A program made the translations under genes and the position numbers. Under the pieces are notes generated by a model, which was not told the origin of the DNA, did not search any database, and saw only the letters and a program-made list of their open reading frames with translations. A stretch of DNA of 64,000 nt from Bacillus litorisediminis (GTDB lineage Bacteria > Bacillota > Bacilli > Bacillales > JC228): NCBI RefSeq assembly GCF_022808645.1, contig NZ_JAKZKT010000018.1, forward strand, positions 24,170 to 88,169, read 5' to 3'. Each line of letters starts with the position of its first letter. Within the stretch, counting starts at the first letter, position 1. Positions 26,585 to 35,651 of the stretch are shown here, piece after piece.

Positions 26585-27442
26585 TTATTGGATTTCATGA
26601 TCAACATACTTCCCGTAGCGAGGCATTGCAATTGTATCAAACTCGCGAACCAATTTTGCCAAGCTTTCAGACAACAATTCCCCAGACATCGGCAACCCAT
26701 GTCCAGTAACTGCAACCTCTGGTTTCAATTGTTCAATTGTAATAACCGACTCCTTGGCAGTTTTCCAATCAGGGGTAAAATATCGGGGGGGACCGCTGAT
26801 TTCAAGTTCTTGTGTAATAACTTTATAGAGAACATCCTGCTTAACGGTTACAAAGGCATCTCCAGCGAGTAAAGCTCGATCTTTCTCTCTAAAAAATGAA
26901 ACATGGCCTGGTGTATGACCTGGTGTATGAATCCAGCGGAAATCAGGCAAATGCGGGACTGATCCATCTGATGGCAGTTTTTCAAGATAGTTGCCGATGT
27001 TTATCGGTTCATTAGGAAACAGTGGAGACACTTTCGCGACCATGCCCCCTTCAACAGATGGATCTGGCTCGGGGTAGCTCTTTTCCCCTGTTAAGTAAGG
27101 AAATTCTAATTCATGAGCAAATACAGGAACATCCCAATGGTCCACCAGCTCAATAATGGAGCCAACATGGTCAAAATGTCCATGTGTTAAAATAATAGCT
27201 TTTGGCCGGCTGTTTCTGCCAAAACGTTCCTCGGTCTCCGAAATAATTTCTTCAGCAGCGTGAGGCATGCCGGCGTCAACTAAAACAAATTCGCCAGCTT
27301 CTGGTTCTCCCACAAAAATAATATTTACAATTTGATTCGTATAACAGTATAAATCAGGCAATACTTCAATTCCAACGCCACTCCCGACTGATGTTGCAGG
27401 AATAAATTTATAATCCCGTCCGTAATTCATCTCCTTGTCCAT
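26585..27442 (-). CDS. MBL-fold metallo-hydrolase
   Basis: 285 residues, cytoplasmic. The metal site THGHFDHVG begins near residue 90, with further ligands in HTPGHTPGHVSFF and AGDAFV, and a terminal GHG. The glyoxalase-II-like subgroup hydrolyses thioesters or related compounds; the true substrate is unknown. ATG 27442 has AAGGAGGG at ideal spacing. It lies upstream of, and in opposite orientation to, the kinase; not an operon with it. Confidence 0.88.
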   Translation of the reverse strand: MDKEMNYGRDYKFIPATSVGSGVGIEVLPDLYCYTNQIVNIIFVGEPEAGEFVLVDAGMPHAAEEIISETEERFGRNSRPKAIILTHGHFDHVGSIIELVDHWDVPVFAHELEFPYLTGEKSYPEPDPSVEGGMVAKVSPLFPNEPINIGNYLEKLPSDGSVPHLPDFRWIHTPGHTPGHVSFFREKDRALLAGDAFVTVKQDVLYKVITQELEISGPPRYFTPDWKTAKESVITIEQLKPEVAVTGHGLPMSGELLSESLAKLVREFDTIAMPRYGKYVDHEIQ

Positions 27443-27503
27443 ATATACCCTCCTTGGAATCGTGCATATATGAATTATTGTCTCTCTATTTAAATAAAGT
27501 AAT

Positions 27504-27535
27504 CATAAAAAACACACCCAGATAACCTAGGTGTG
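27504..27535 (-). terminator. terminator of the Met-rich lipoprotein gene
   Basis: CACACC (27513-27518) pairs with GGTGTG (27530-27535). On the minus strand it is followed by TTTTTTATG. Confidence 0.8.
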
Positions 27536-27549
27536 CCTAAAATTTGCTT

Positions 27550-28698
27550 TTATTGTACACTCTCAGCAATTTCTAACATTTGCTCTTTTGTGAATTCTGT
27601 TCCCGCTCCTGCTAATTCAATTAACAGACTGTCTTGTTCCCAGCTAACACTATAATAACCATCCATCTCATAGTAAATCCCCTCAGTGTCATGAACCGTA
27701 ATGGCTTCCCCTTCCATGTCCGCTAAGCTCATGACCTCAGCAGGGTAAACGGTAACCATTACCCAGTTTTCAGGGTCTTTGTCATAGCTTAACATTACAC
27801 TGTCCATTGTTTCATCATAATAACCTTCCGTATAGACATAGCCTTCTGGAAGCTCGGCGGGTTGCGGAATTGTATAAGTTACTAATTCCTGCATTTCTTC
27901 TACGCTCATGCTTTCAGCAAATAGGTCCGTTTCTTCCTCTGCTACCGCATTCTCTTTCACTTCTGCCGGTATTTCAATAGGCTCGACCTTATTTATATTT
28001 GAAGTAGTAAATTCACCCTTCAATTTCATTGGAGTAGTCGTTCCTTCTTCAACCATTTCAAGCTCAACATCAAAAGTTTGGGAAGTTTGATAGAACGTTT
28101 TCTTATCTACACGAATTTCCATATCTAACTTATTAATCTTAATGGATTCAATCATTTCCTCCATATAAGGATCTGAAGAGAAATCTCCCATTGAAGACAC
28201 AACCAAATCCTCAATTAATATCTTGAATGCCTCATCATTACCTGACAATTTTAAAACATACGCATCCTCTTCTTCAGTCATCTGAAATTGATCGGTAAAC
28301 TGAGACAATTTTTCCATTTCTTCTTGATTAAGCTGATCAAAATCACTTAGCCCCATTTCAGCAGCATCCATTTTCATCCATTCGCCAAACATGCTCATGT
28401 ACGCTTCTTCATCTTGTACATACATTTCCATATCCATGCTCATCCCTGGCATTCCCATGTTCAGGTTGAGATGCATAGCATCTGGTTTGTGCGAGATGTC
28501 TCCTGTTGCTTTCATCGTTGACTGCATATCCATCATATCGATGTCCATATTCATATCAACCGAATAACTTTCAAGCGATTTACTAGCTTCAATAGTCTTA
28601 TCTAGAACTTGAGATTTATTTAAAGACTCTCCCGTACCGCAAGCAGATAAACCCATTATGAATAAAAAGCCTAAGATTAATAGACTATATTTTTTCAT
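27550..28698 (-). CDS. Met-rich lipoprotein with DUF6612-like and DUF4367-like domains
   Basis: 382 residues. Signal peptide with lipobox LSAC (Cys at about residue 20). An LolA-like/DUF6612-like beta-sheet domain spans about residues 35-240; its first half is strikingly methionine-rich (for example MDIDMMDMQS, MGMPGMSMDMEMY). A DUF4367-like domain fills the C-terminal 120 residues (LPEGYVYTEGYYDE, VYPAE). Anchored outside the membrane. Role unknown; the Met clusters could bind copper or be only structural. Own terminator. Confidence 0.83.
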   Translation of the reverse strand: MKKYSLLILGFLFIMGLSACGTGESLNKSQVLDKTIEASKSLESYSVDMNMDIDMMDMQSTMKATGDISHKPDAMHLNLNMGMPGMSMDMEMYVQDEEAYMSMFGEWMKMDAAEMGLSDFDQLNQEEMEKLSQFTDQFQMTEEEDAYVLKLSGNDEAFKILIEDLVVSSMGDFSSDPYMEEMIESIKINKLDMEIRVDKKTFYQTSQTFDVELEMVEEGTTTPMKLKGEFTTSNINKVEPIEIPAEVKENAVAEEETDLFAESMSVEEMQELVTYTIPQPAELPEGYVYTEGYYDETMDSVMLSYDKDPENWVMVTVYPAEVMSLADMEGEAITVHDTEGIYYEMDGYYSVSWEQDSLLIELAGAGTEFTKEQMLEIAESVQ

Positions 28699-28871
28699 GT
28701 CACTTCTCCTTCTTGGATTTGATGTGTAAAACAGATAATATTAGGAATGCTTACATCATATTAGCATCTGTCTGAAAAAAAGTTTATCTATCAAATAATG
28801 GTATTTTTTTATAGAAATTTTTATAGTGAACATGATTCCCAATGGGCTCATCAGAAATCAGATAAAAATCA

Positions 28872-28909
28872 TATAAAAACCGGAATAATCATACCTTCGA
28901 TTATTCCGG
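28872..28909 (-). terminator. terminator of the oxidase-exporter operon
   Basis: CCGGAATAATC (28880-28890) pairs with GATTATTCCGG (28899-28909). On the minus strand it is followed by TTTTTATAT. Confidence 0.88.
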
Positions 28910-28936
28910 AATGTTAACTTAATGGTTATTATCGTA

Positions 28937-30466
28937 TTATTTAAACGATTTATCTGCTTGGACGGCATGAACCTCATCTTTATTAACTTCCATTCTCTCA
29001 TTACTCATCCAAAAAACAATCAATAAAGTGCAGCCTGCTGGGATTAATGCCCACGTAAAGGTATTTACAATCGATGAAGCTAAAGCATCTGTGATAGTAG
29101 ATAAAAGTCCTTCTGGTAATTGACTACGAGCCGCTGATGATAATATATGATTGGGATCAACATCTGCATTAAACTTTCCAAGCTGACTTGTTAGCTTCTC
29201 CATTTGCCCTGAAAAATCATGCTTTTGAATAATCCCAAAAATGGCGATCCCAATTGTCATTCCTAAATTTCTAATAAAATTATTAGTAGATGTGGCAGCT
29301 CCTCTTTGGTTAAAGTCAAAGTGATGAATCGCTGCCATACTTAAAACGGAAAAGGAAAAGCCTACACCGAGACCTACCAAAACCATATAAAGTGTGAGTA
29401 AGGTTCTGCTTGTATCTGGTGTTAACGTACTCAGCAGAAAAAAGCCTGCTGTCAATATCGCTCCTGCGAGAACCATTATATTGCGGTAGCTGACTTTCAT
29501 AGACAGAATGCCTCCGACCTGTGCAGTGACTACTGAACTAAGCATCATTGGCAGTAAAATTAGGCCTGAATTGGTTGCTGTTCCCCCGTATACTCCCTGC
29601 ACAAAGATAGGGATATAAACCACAGCTGCCATAAATATCCCCCCATATAACAAGGCAAGGATATTACTGCCCGCAAATAAACGTTTTTTGAACATTTCAA
29701 AAGAAATAATCGGTTCCTTTGCCCTTTTCTCTGCAAATAAAAACAAAACAAATAGGGCAATGAATCCAGCTGACAGACCGAGAATGACCGGAGAATTCCA
29801 TTGATACAATTGTCCGCCCAATTCTAGGAAAAAGAGAAGACAGACAACAGCACCTACAAGCGTTATGGCTCCCCACCAGTCAATCGACTGTTTTTGATGA
29901 ATTTTCGTTTCCTTGTAGAAAATAACTACTAATAAGAAAGCAATTACTCCTAGTGGAAGATTAATATAAAATACCCAGTGCCAGCCGACGAAGTCAGTAA
30001 GGTAAGCACCGACTAGAGGTCCAAAAATACTCGACAGACCAAAGGCAGTTCCAAAAATGCCGCCAATTTTTCCTCTGGACTCTGGCGGAAAAATATCAAA
30101 AAGAATAGTAGAAGCAATCGGAATTAACGCTCCTGCCCCAATCCCCTGTATTCCCCGGTAAATGCTTAATTGGCTAATCGTGTCCGCTGTTCCGCAAAGG
30201 GCCGAACCAATCATAAAAACAGTGGCACCGAACAAAAAAAATCGCTTCCTGCCGTACATATCGGACAGCTTTCCAAAAATAGGCATACCCGCAAGCTCCG
30301 TGATCATGTAGGCAGACATCACCCAGACAAAATGTTCGAGTCCGCCTAAATCGCCTACAATCGTTCCCATTGCAGTCACAACGATTGTATTATCCATTGC
30401 AGCCATGAGAATACCTAACAAAAGACCGACTAGTACAAGGCCAATTTTACTTTTTTGCACAGTCAT
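28937..30466 (-). CDS. MFS multidrug exporter, DHA2 (EmrB/QacA) family
   Basis: 509 residues with about fourteen membrane segments. DHA2 signatures: LDGTIV-like MAAMDNTIVVTAMGTIVGDL in segment 1, GKLSDMYGRKRFFL (motif A), IQGIGAGALIP (motif B) and GPLVGAYLTDFVGWHWVFYINLPLG (motif C). It exports drugs or small organic ions by proton antiport. It is 70 bp downstream of the multicopper oxidase gene in the same orientation, so the two likely share the MarR-controlled promoter. Confidence 0.93.
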   Translation of the reverse strand: MTVQKSKIGLVLVGLLLGILMAAMDNTIVVTAMGTIVGDLGGLEHFVWVMSAYMITELAGMPIFGKLSDMYGRKRFFLFGATVFMIGSALCGTADTISQLSIYRGIQGIGAGALIPIASTILFDIFPPESRGKIGGIFGTAFGLSSIFGPLVGAYLTDFVGWHWVFYINLPLGVIAFLLVVIFYKETKIHQKQSIDWWGAITLVGAVVCLLFFLELGGQLYQWNSPVILGLSAGFIALFVLFLFAEKRAKEPIISFEMFKKRLFAGSNILALLYGGIFMAAVVYIPIFVQGVYGGTATNSGLILLPMMLSSVVTAQVGGILSMKVSYRNIMVLAGAILTAGFFLLSTLTPDTSRTLLTLYMVLVGLGVGFSFSVLSMAAIHHFDFNQRGAATSTNNFIRNLGMTIGIAIFGIIQKHDFSGQMEKLTSQLGKFNADVDPNHILSSAARSQLPEGLLSTITDALASSIVNTFTWALIPAGCTLLIVFWMSNERMEVNKDEVHAVQADKSFK

Positions 30467-30536
30467 ATTTTTTCACTCCTTATTTTGTTTACTTCATAAG
30501 ATCCTATTAACTAAGATAATTGATGAATGTTTGCCG

Positions 30537-32591
30537 TTACTCAGGCTGATTAGGGGTATCTTTTCCTATTTCAAATGGAGTCGTAACACCTTTATAATTC
30601 AAATGCAAAGTCATCCCTATTTCCGCATGATCTAAGTTATGGCAATGGTCCATCCAAATTCCGGGATTATTAGCTAAAAATGCGACTTCATATGTTTCGC
30701 CTGGTGCAACATTCAGGGTATCTGTCCACCAGGGACTCCCAGTTACTTTTTTACCGTTTCGGCTCAGAACCAGCATATGATGCCCATGCAAGTGCATCGG
30801 GTGATCCATAAAGCTCCGGTTTACAAAAGTAGTCTTTACAAGATCTCCTTCTTCCACTTCTAGCATATCCGTCTTAGGGAACACTTTCCCGTTGATTGTA
30901 TATAAACTATGAAACTCACCATCATAAAATCCGGGTACCGAGTCAAATACTAGCTTAAATTCACGATCAAACGAACTACTTAAATCAAATGGTGTACTTA
31001 GGGGACTTCCGTATTTTTCTGGTTTAAAGACTGGATAGTTTTTCATTTTATTAGAGTTAACATTTTCTACACCTTGACTGGAACCATCCTTACTGAAAAG
31101 AATGCCTACATCAGGCGTATCGAAAAAATCCTCACCTGCTGCAATCAATTTTACTGGATGGTCAGGCATTATAAACTCAACGTCCATCCGTCCGCCGCCT
31201 GCAACCGATAGACGGGTTTTTTTCAAATCACTAGGTTTATTTATGTTATTCCCGTCAATTGCCACAACTTGAAATGCAGTCCCCGCCAGAATAAAATCCC
31301 TTGGCAAATTATCAGCATTAATCAGCCTTAGTCGAACCTTTTTGCCTGGTTTGATTTTCTTCTTTTGCAACGTGTCATATAAACCCAAGGCAGGTACGAA
31401 TCCATTTTTGGTTTCCCAATTATGATAGACGACCGAGATTTCTTCTTCAGTATCCAGTTTTTCCTTTGGCTCAATGATTAAAGACCCAAATAGTCCTTTC
31501 CTGACTTGTTTAGAAGATTGCTGGTGCGAATGGTACCAAAAGGTTCCTGCCTGGTCTGCCCGAAATTTATAAATAAAAGTCTCCCCTGGTTGTACTGCAT
31601 CCTGGGTAACTCCAGCTACCCCGTCCATTGCATTAGGCACATTTACGCCATGCCAGTGGATGGAAACCCCATCTTCGATATCCTTATTAATTAGCTTTAC
31701 TTCAAGAACCTCCCCCTGCCTTACCTGAATCTCGGGCCCTGGAAGCTCTCCATTAAAAGTCCAGGCTTCAATTGTTGTACCGGAGCTTAGCGTTACTTGC
31801 TTTTTTTCAGCTCTAAGTGTGATCCGTCGATCAGGGACTCCTAATGGCAGACCCTTTAATTCTGTCACACTTACACTATGCTCCGTATGACCGCTTATCT
31901 CGTGGGACATAGCGATTACTCCCGGAAGCTTGCTTTCTTCCTTTGCTGTAAAAAACAAAGCCCCAGAACCAATGACAATAGAAAGAGCAATCAGACTAAA
32001 TCTCGTTATGCTAAATCTTGGCCAAACCAACATCTGCGAATGTTCGAGAGCTCTTGTTAAACGCCTATTCTGCGTATAAAGATATAGAATACTGGCAACA
32101 TAAAATCCAAATAACAAGGTAACTTTTGGCGCCATAGGATCTACTAATGGAACAAATGCAATAAAAAGACTGGCAAAGCTAACAACCGCTAAAAAACGAA
32201 TAGGGATTTGTACGAATTGATCGGCTGTTATCTTTCTTTCTTCCTGCTGAATCACATCAGTCCCATTATTCCGAATGGTTCGAGCTATCCGAGGAAGAAA
32301 ATATACAGCCGTAAAAAAGGATACCGGGATAAGAAACGTAAGAGACCCAACTGTCATATTTTCTGCAAACTCCCAGCCTAAACCTATTCCATTAATCATG
32401 GCAATCGCTACCTTCAAAATGACAAAAAATTCTGCTGCAATGATTGCCAACAATAGAAATTTGAGGATTAGTAGAAACTTTTTCCTCTTCACCTGAAAAG
32501 GTAATCTTCTCACAAGAATTGCACTAATACCCCAACACAGAAATAGTAACCCGCTAACGATGGCATCAAAGCCATATAGCATTTCAAACAT
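30537..32591 (-). CDS. multicopper oxidase with N-terminal membrane domain
   Basis: 684 residues. The first 215 form about six membrane segments, and the rest a laccase-type oxidase outside the membrane. Copper ligands are present: HWHG (312-315), WYHSH (352-356), and near the C-terminus HPMHLHGHH and MDHCHNLDHAEIGM (type 1, 2 and 3 sites, Met axial). Such enzymes oxidise Cu(I), Mn(II), Fe(II) or phenols with oxygen. Fusion to a multi-pass domain is less common than a simple signal peptide. First gene of an operon with the DHA2 exporter; a perfect palindrome sits in front. Confidence 0.93.
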   Translation of the reverse strand: MFEMLYGFDAIVSGLLFLCWGISAILVRRLPFQVKRKKFLLILKFLLLAIIAAEFFVILKVAIAMINGIGLGWEFAENMTVGSLTFLIPVSFFTAVYFLPRIARTIRNNGTDVIQQEERKITADQFVQIPIRFLAVVSFASLFIAFVPLVDPMAPKVTLLFGFYVASILYLYTQNRRLTRALEHSQMLVWPRFSITRFSLIALSIVIGSGALFFTAKEESKLPGVIAMSHEISGHTEHSVSVTELKGLPLGVPDRRITLRAEKKQVTLSSGTTIEAWTFNGELPGPEIQVRQGEVLEVKLINKDIEDGVSIHWHGVNVPNAMDGVAGVTQDAVQPGETFIYKFRADQAGTFWYHSHQQSSKQVRKGLFGSLIIEPKEKLDTEEEISVVYHNWETKNGFVPALGLYDTLQKKKIKPGKKVRLRLINADNLPRDFILAGTAFQVVAIDGNNINKPSDLKKTRLSVAGGGRMDVEFIMPDHPVKLIAAGEDFFDTPDVGILFSKDGSSQGVENVNSNKMKNYPVFKPEKYGSPLSTPFDLSSSFDREFKLVFDSVPGFYDGEFHSLYTINGKVFPKTDMLEVEEGDLVKTTFVNRSFMDHPMHLHGHHMLVLSRNGKKVTGSPWWTDTLNVAPGETYEVAFLANNPGIWMDHCHNLDHAEIGMTLHLNYKGVTTPFEIGKDTPNQPE

Positions 32592-32672
32592 ATTTTCCCC
32601 TCCCTTTTTCAGTCTTTTGAACTGGTTTTCTCCTAATTGATTTGCTATAATTTATATAAAATCTTCCCTTCT

Positions 32673-32697
32673 AAATATCTTAGATGCTAAGATATTT
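32673..32697. promoter_or_regulatory. 25-bp perfect palindrome, MarR operator
   Basis: Arms AAATATCTTAG / CTAAGATATTT around ATG, midway between the divergent oxidase and marR genes. The geometry fits a MarR dimer and control of both promoters. Assignment to the adjacent MarR is inference. Confidence 0.82.
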
Positions 32698-32722
32698 GGA
32701 ATACTAAGGCGAGGGATCTCTT

Positions 32723-33190
32723 ATGAATAAACATCATTCTCATAGAGAACTAATTGGGACAATCAGTCAGCTGCTGCGAAACCAAAGTACAGCAACGATT
32801 TTTCTTCATCAGGCTATTGCTGAACGTTTAGGTATCAATCCGACAGACCATAAATGTATGGAATTGCTGCTTAAATATGGGTCTATGACTGCTGGTGAAT
32901 TAGCTGTAAAAAGCAACCTCACTACAGGAGCTATTACAGGAGTCATTGACAGGTTAGAAAAAGCAAATTATGTGCGCCGTGTAAAAGACCCAAACGACCG
33001 CAGGAGATTCATTATCGAAATTGTTCCGGACTGTCTTCCTGCCTTCGAACAGTTATTTCAGTCTATTGGCGAAGAAACAGCTTCTCTTTTGAACTCATAC
33101 AGTGATCATGAATTAATGGTTATCCGCGATTTTATCGAAAAAAGTACAGAGGTGGCACTTAACGTAACGAGTAAACTGCGTCAAGGTTAG
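32723..33190 (+). CDS. MarR family transcriptional regulator
   Basis: 155 residues, winged-helix regulator. Recognisable HTH (GSMTAGELAVKSNLTTGAITG, then VIDRLEKANYVRRVKDPNDRR wing). Start ATG 32723 with GAGGGATC before it. Divergent from the oxidase-exporter operon with the 25-bp palindrome between, so probably autoregulatory and repressing that operon. A related palindromic element lies just downstream (33223-33309). Ligand unknown. Confidence 0.93.
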   Translation: MNKHHSHRELIGTISQLLRNQSTATIFLHQAIAERLGINPTDHKCMELLLKYGSMTAGELAVKSNLTTGAITGVIDRLEKANYVRRVKDPNDRRRFIIEIVPDCLPAFEQLFQSIGEETASLLNSYSDHELMVIRDFIEKSTEVALNVTSKLRQG

Positions 33191-33222
33191 ATTTCTGCAA
33201 AGCTCATTCTTTAATATTCAAT

Positions 33223-33309
33223 AAAATTCCCCCCCTTTTATTCTTCGTCAATTATCTTAGAAGCTAAACATTTTAGTTACTAAGATAAATAATAAAAGAG
33301 GGGAATTTT
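33223..33309. repeat. 87-bp inverted repeat carrying MarR-operator-like words
   Basis: Outer arms of 19-20 bp (AAAATTCCCCCCCTTTTATT at 33223-33242 against AATAAAAGAGGGGAATTTT at 33291-33309) enclose inner arms TTATCTTAG...CTAAA (33251-33268) and their mirror (33271-33289). The inner words repeat the TATCTTAGnnnCTAA pattern of the operator at 32673-32697. It follows the marR stop and ends in TTTTT, so it could be a terminator. The rest of the 313-bp gap up to 33503 shows no gene. Confidence 0.75.
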
Positions 33310-33503
33310 TCTGTCAAGCAGACAAGTGAAATTTGAAATTTAAAATGAAGCTGGAAATTGCCTAGTTGCACTTATCACACTCGAAACGCCAAAGTCTCGA
33401 ATTAGCCAACCTGGCCTTCGTACTTTATTCCGTTGAATATGATTCATCACGAAAATTTTATACTTTCAGTATAAAAAATGAGCAAGTAGTTATAGCGGGG
33501 AGC

Positions 33504-33956
33504 CTACCCCAAAATTGGTGCACAGCACATTTTTGATTTCCCCATCGCATCATTTAGAAGTTTTATGGATCGAATAACGGTTTCTCTTTCGAATTCATTC
33601 AAGTGGGAAAAAACCTCATTTAAATATGCCTTCATTTGCTGGTCAATCACTGTTGCAATATATTTACCTTCTGCTGTTAATGAAAGAATATGAACTCTGC
33701 GGTCATCTGGGTCCGGTGTTTTTTTGACCATATTGATTTTAACCAGAGATTGAACCTGTCGGCTAAATGTAGTGATATCAGTTCCTAAGGCTTCCGCTAC
33801 CTGCTGCATGGACGGTTTATGCTGACGATCAATTTCATATAGGATATGACTTTGAATCAGGGAAATTTCATAGCCCCCAGCCGTACAGCAATTTTTATTT
33901 AAAAAACCAAAACGGCGTGTCATAATCTGAAATAGCTCCCGAAGATTTTCTTCCAT
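33504..33956 (-). CDS. MarR family regulator with paired cysteines
   Basis: 150 residues. MarR HTH in the middle (SMQQVAEALGTDITTFSRQVQSL, wing TPDPDDRRVHIL). Unusual: vicinal cysteines near the N-terminus (NKNCCTAGG, about residues 22-23) and another CC near the C-terminus (SKMCCAPILG). Such pairs suggest metal or thiol/arsenical sensing, which is inference. A palindrome TTGCATGTTGCAA lies 37 bp before the start. The next gene upstream, a C45 protein, is in the same direction, but about 80 bp separate them and that operator lies in the gap. Confidence 0.88.
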   Translation of the reverse strand: MEENLRELFQIMTRRFGFLNKNCCTAGGYEISLIQSHILYEIDRQHKPSMQQVAEALGTDITTFSRQVQSLVKINMVKKTPDPDDRRVHILSLTAEGKYIATVIDQQMKAYLNEVFSHLNEFERETVIRSIKLLNDAMGKSKMCCAPILG

Positions 33957-33992
33957 CGTTTTTCACCTCTATTTTAGTTATACACTCGTTAT

Positions 33993-34005
33993 TTGCATGT
34001 TGCAA
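33993..34005 (-). promoter_or_regulatory. palindrome upstream of the paired-Cys marR
   Basis: TTGCA-TGT-TGCAA, perfect 5-bp arms, about 40 bp before the start codon. Likely autoregulatory operator; consensus not recognised. Confidence 0.5.
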
Positions 34006-34039
34006 GTATCTATTGAAATGAATTTTAAAAATATAAACT

Positions 34040-35089
34040 TTATAGTTCAACCATCTGCACAAACGGCAGATGCGAATCAAGCTGACCTTTAATTCTCTTC
34101 GCGCGGGTGTCTTCTCCTTGCAGCCACTGTTTAAAATCAAAAATAAGCGGCATTTGATCTCCTCCTAGCGCAATCCATGCTTTTAATTCTTTAGGAAGGT
34201 AAACCGTTGTATGCAAGGTGCCGGCTGAAGCATCATATTTTTTGGAAAACACGCCTTTCCCGATATCATTTAACATTTGGAAAGCCTGATAAGGCCCAGT
34301 TACAAACGGTTGCTGATCCTGTATCGCTTGTTGTCTGCGGATTGAATCATGCAATCGATAACGGTTTTCCCCGGTTATTTTTTCAAAATGATTGGTACAG
34401 ACATTGGATTTCCGAACCTCTACTGCCCGCGGAGAAGCTTCTACAACTAAGGTTTCTCCATTTTGGTCCAGTAACACATAGTTGAACGTATGCCGATGTG
34501 GAATTTCCTTTAATAGGGATACCGCTTCTTCCACGTTCGCACACGTCTCCAAAATAAGCCTTCCAATCATATTACAAACAAATCCATCGTCCGTGTTTCT
34601 TCGGTTGACAAAGTTATAGCCCATGGCCAATCCTTTTTCGTTGATTCCATCAGTGCGTCCTGTAATTTGCATAGATGGACCAACCAAGGCATACCCTTGG
34701 TCGGTCGGCTGATAAAGCACGTAGCGCCCTTCATAAGATAGGGGATGATTATCATAATTTCGAACCATGTAGTCTGCCCCTGTAAAAATCGAGCAGCCGC
34801 TGCGGCCGTACTCAAGATAATACCCGCCAAACTCTCGAACTGTATCCACAGTACTCCATTGCAGAGCATCAGCCAAACCGTCAAGCTCATCCCAAATTTG
34901 TGGGGCAACCTGAAGAATAGCCTGTTTTACCTCTGATACATTAATTGTGAAGTGACGTTCTCTTCTTGAAGCCCACTGTTTTTCACGATTAGGTATTATA
35001 AGGGAATCCTTCAATAACAGACCCTGCTTATATCCGAATTCATAGTGGGTGCCTCGAAATTGCAGGACATCACTGTATACGTGTCTCAT
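34040..35089 (-). CDS. C45-family autoproteolytic acyltransferase/hydrolase-like protein
   Basis: 349 residues, Ntn-hydrolase fold. Cys99 in YGRSGCSIF is the expected cleavage point and N-terminal nucleophile, as in isopenicillin-N acyltransferase and related C45 peptidases. Supporting motifs are RNYDNHPL, GRTDGINEKGLAMGYNFV and NYVLLDQNGETLVVEASP. No signal peptide. Substrate unknown, likely an amide or N-acyl compound. A single transcription unit with its own space on both sides. Confidence 0.85.
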   Translation of the reverse strand: MRHVYSDVLQFRGTHYEFGYKQGLLLKDSLIIPNREKQWASRRERHFTINVSEVKQAILQVAPQIWDELDGLADALQWSTVDTVREFGGYYLEYGRSGCSIFTGADYMVRNYDNHPLSYEGRYVLYQPTDQGYALVGPSMQITGRTDGINEKGLAMGYNFVNRRNTDDGFVCNMIGRLILETCANVEEAVSLLKEIPHRHTFNYVLLDQNGETLVVEASPRAVEVRKSNVCTNHFEKITGENRYRLHDSIRRQQAIQDQQPFVTGPYQAFQMLNDIGKGVFSKKYDASAGTLHTTVYLPKELKAWIALGGDQMPLIFDFKQWLQGEDTRAKRIKGQLDSHLPFVQMVEL

Positions 35090-35178
35090 AAAAATATCCT
35101 CTCATTTCCCGATCATACAAACAGTTTACTCCGATCCCGCTAAATTTAAAATTATTTTGCTTTTGAAGGGAAAATTTT

Positions 35179-35219
35179 AAAGCCTGATTTTGATGAGCTC
35201 CATATCAAAATCAGGCTTT
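35179..35219 (-). terminator. terminator of the ferredoxin gene
   Basis: AAAGCCTGATTTTGAT (35179-35194) pairs with ATCAAAATCAGGCTTT (35204-35219): a 16-bp perfect stem with a 9-nt loop. The tail is only moderately T-rich. Confidence 0.83.
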
Positions 35220-35250
35220 ACTGTTAGACGTTCATAAAACTAGTAAACTT

Positions 35251-35490
35251 TTAATCTCTGCCAAAAAATTTACGGGCTTTTTCTAAGTAAGGCAGATCCT
35301 CATCCAGTAAGTCGTCTTCATGGAAAATTGCAGAAACCGGGCAGACTGATTCGCATGCACCACATTCTATGCAAATTTCAGGGTCAATATAAAATTGATC
35401 ATCCCCTGGTTCAATACAATCCACTGGACAAACCTCTACGCATTCCCCTGCTTTCTCATCGATACAAGGAGCTGTAATAACATATGACAC
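35251..35490 (-). CDS. 7Fe (3Fe-4S/4Fe-4S) ferredoxin
   Basis: 79 residues from a GTG at 35490, with GGAGGGGATAATC before it; the longer frame to 35514 would swallow this site. The two cluster motifs read CIDEKAGECVEVCPVDC and CIECGACESVCP, the pattern of the small 7Fe ferredoxins of thermophilic Bacillus. Electron carrier in the cytoplasm. It lies 160 bp downstream of the reductase-like gene in the same direction and may be its electron donor. Confidence 0.93.
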   Translation of the reverse strand: MSYVITAPCIDEKAGECVEVCPVDCIEPGDDQFYIDPEICIECGACESVCPVSAIFHEDDLLDEDLPYLEKARKFFGRD

Positions 35491-35651
35491 GATTATCCCC
35501 TCCATAATAGACATAATTTTTAGAAAAAGAGACTATTACTACTATTATATGAGAAAACTAATGAAAATGCCTACCTTTTCAATCTATTTTTTTCATTTGT
35601 CATGATTTTTTAATTTCCTGATTGTGTTATCCTATCATTCGTTTCTAGCAG

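Noticed and set aside
33895..34140. 81-codon minus frame overlapping the marR and C45 genes
   Set aside because: No start signal, and it covers the operator and the end of the C45 gene.
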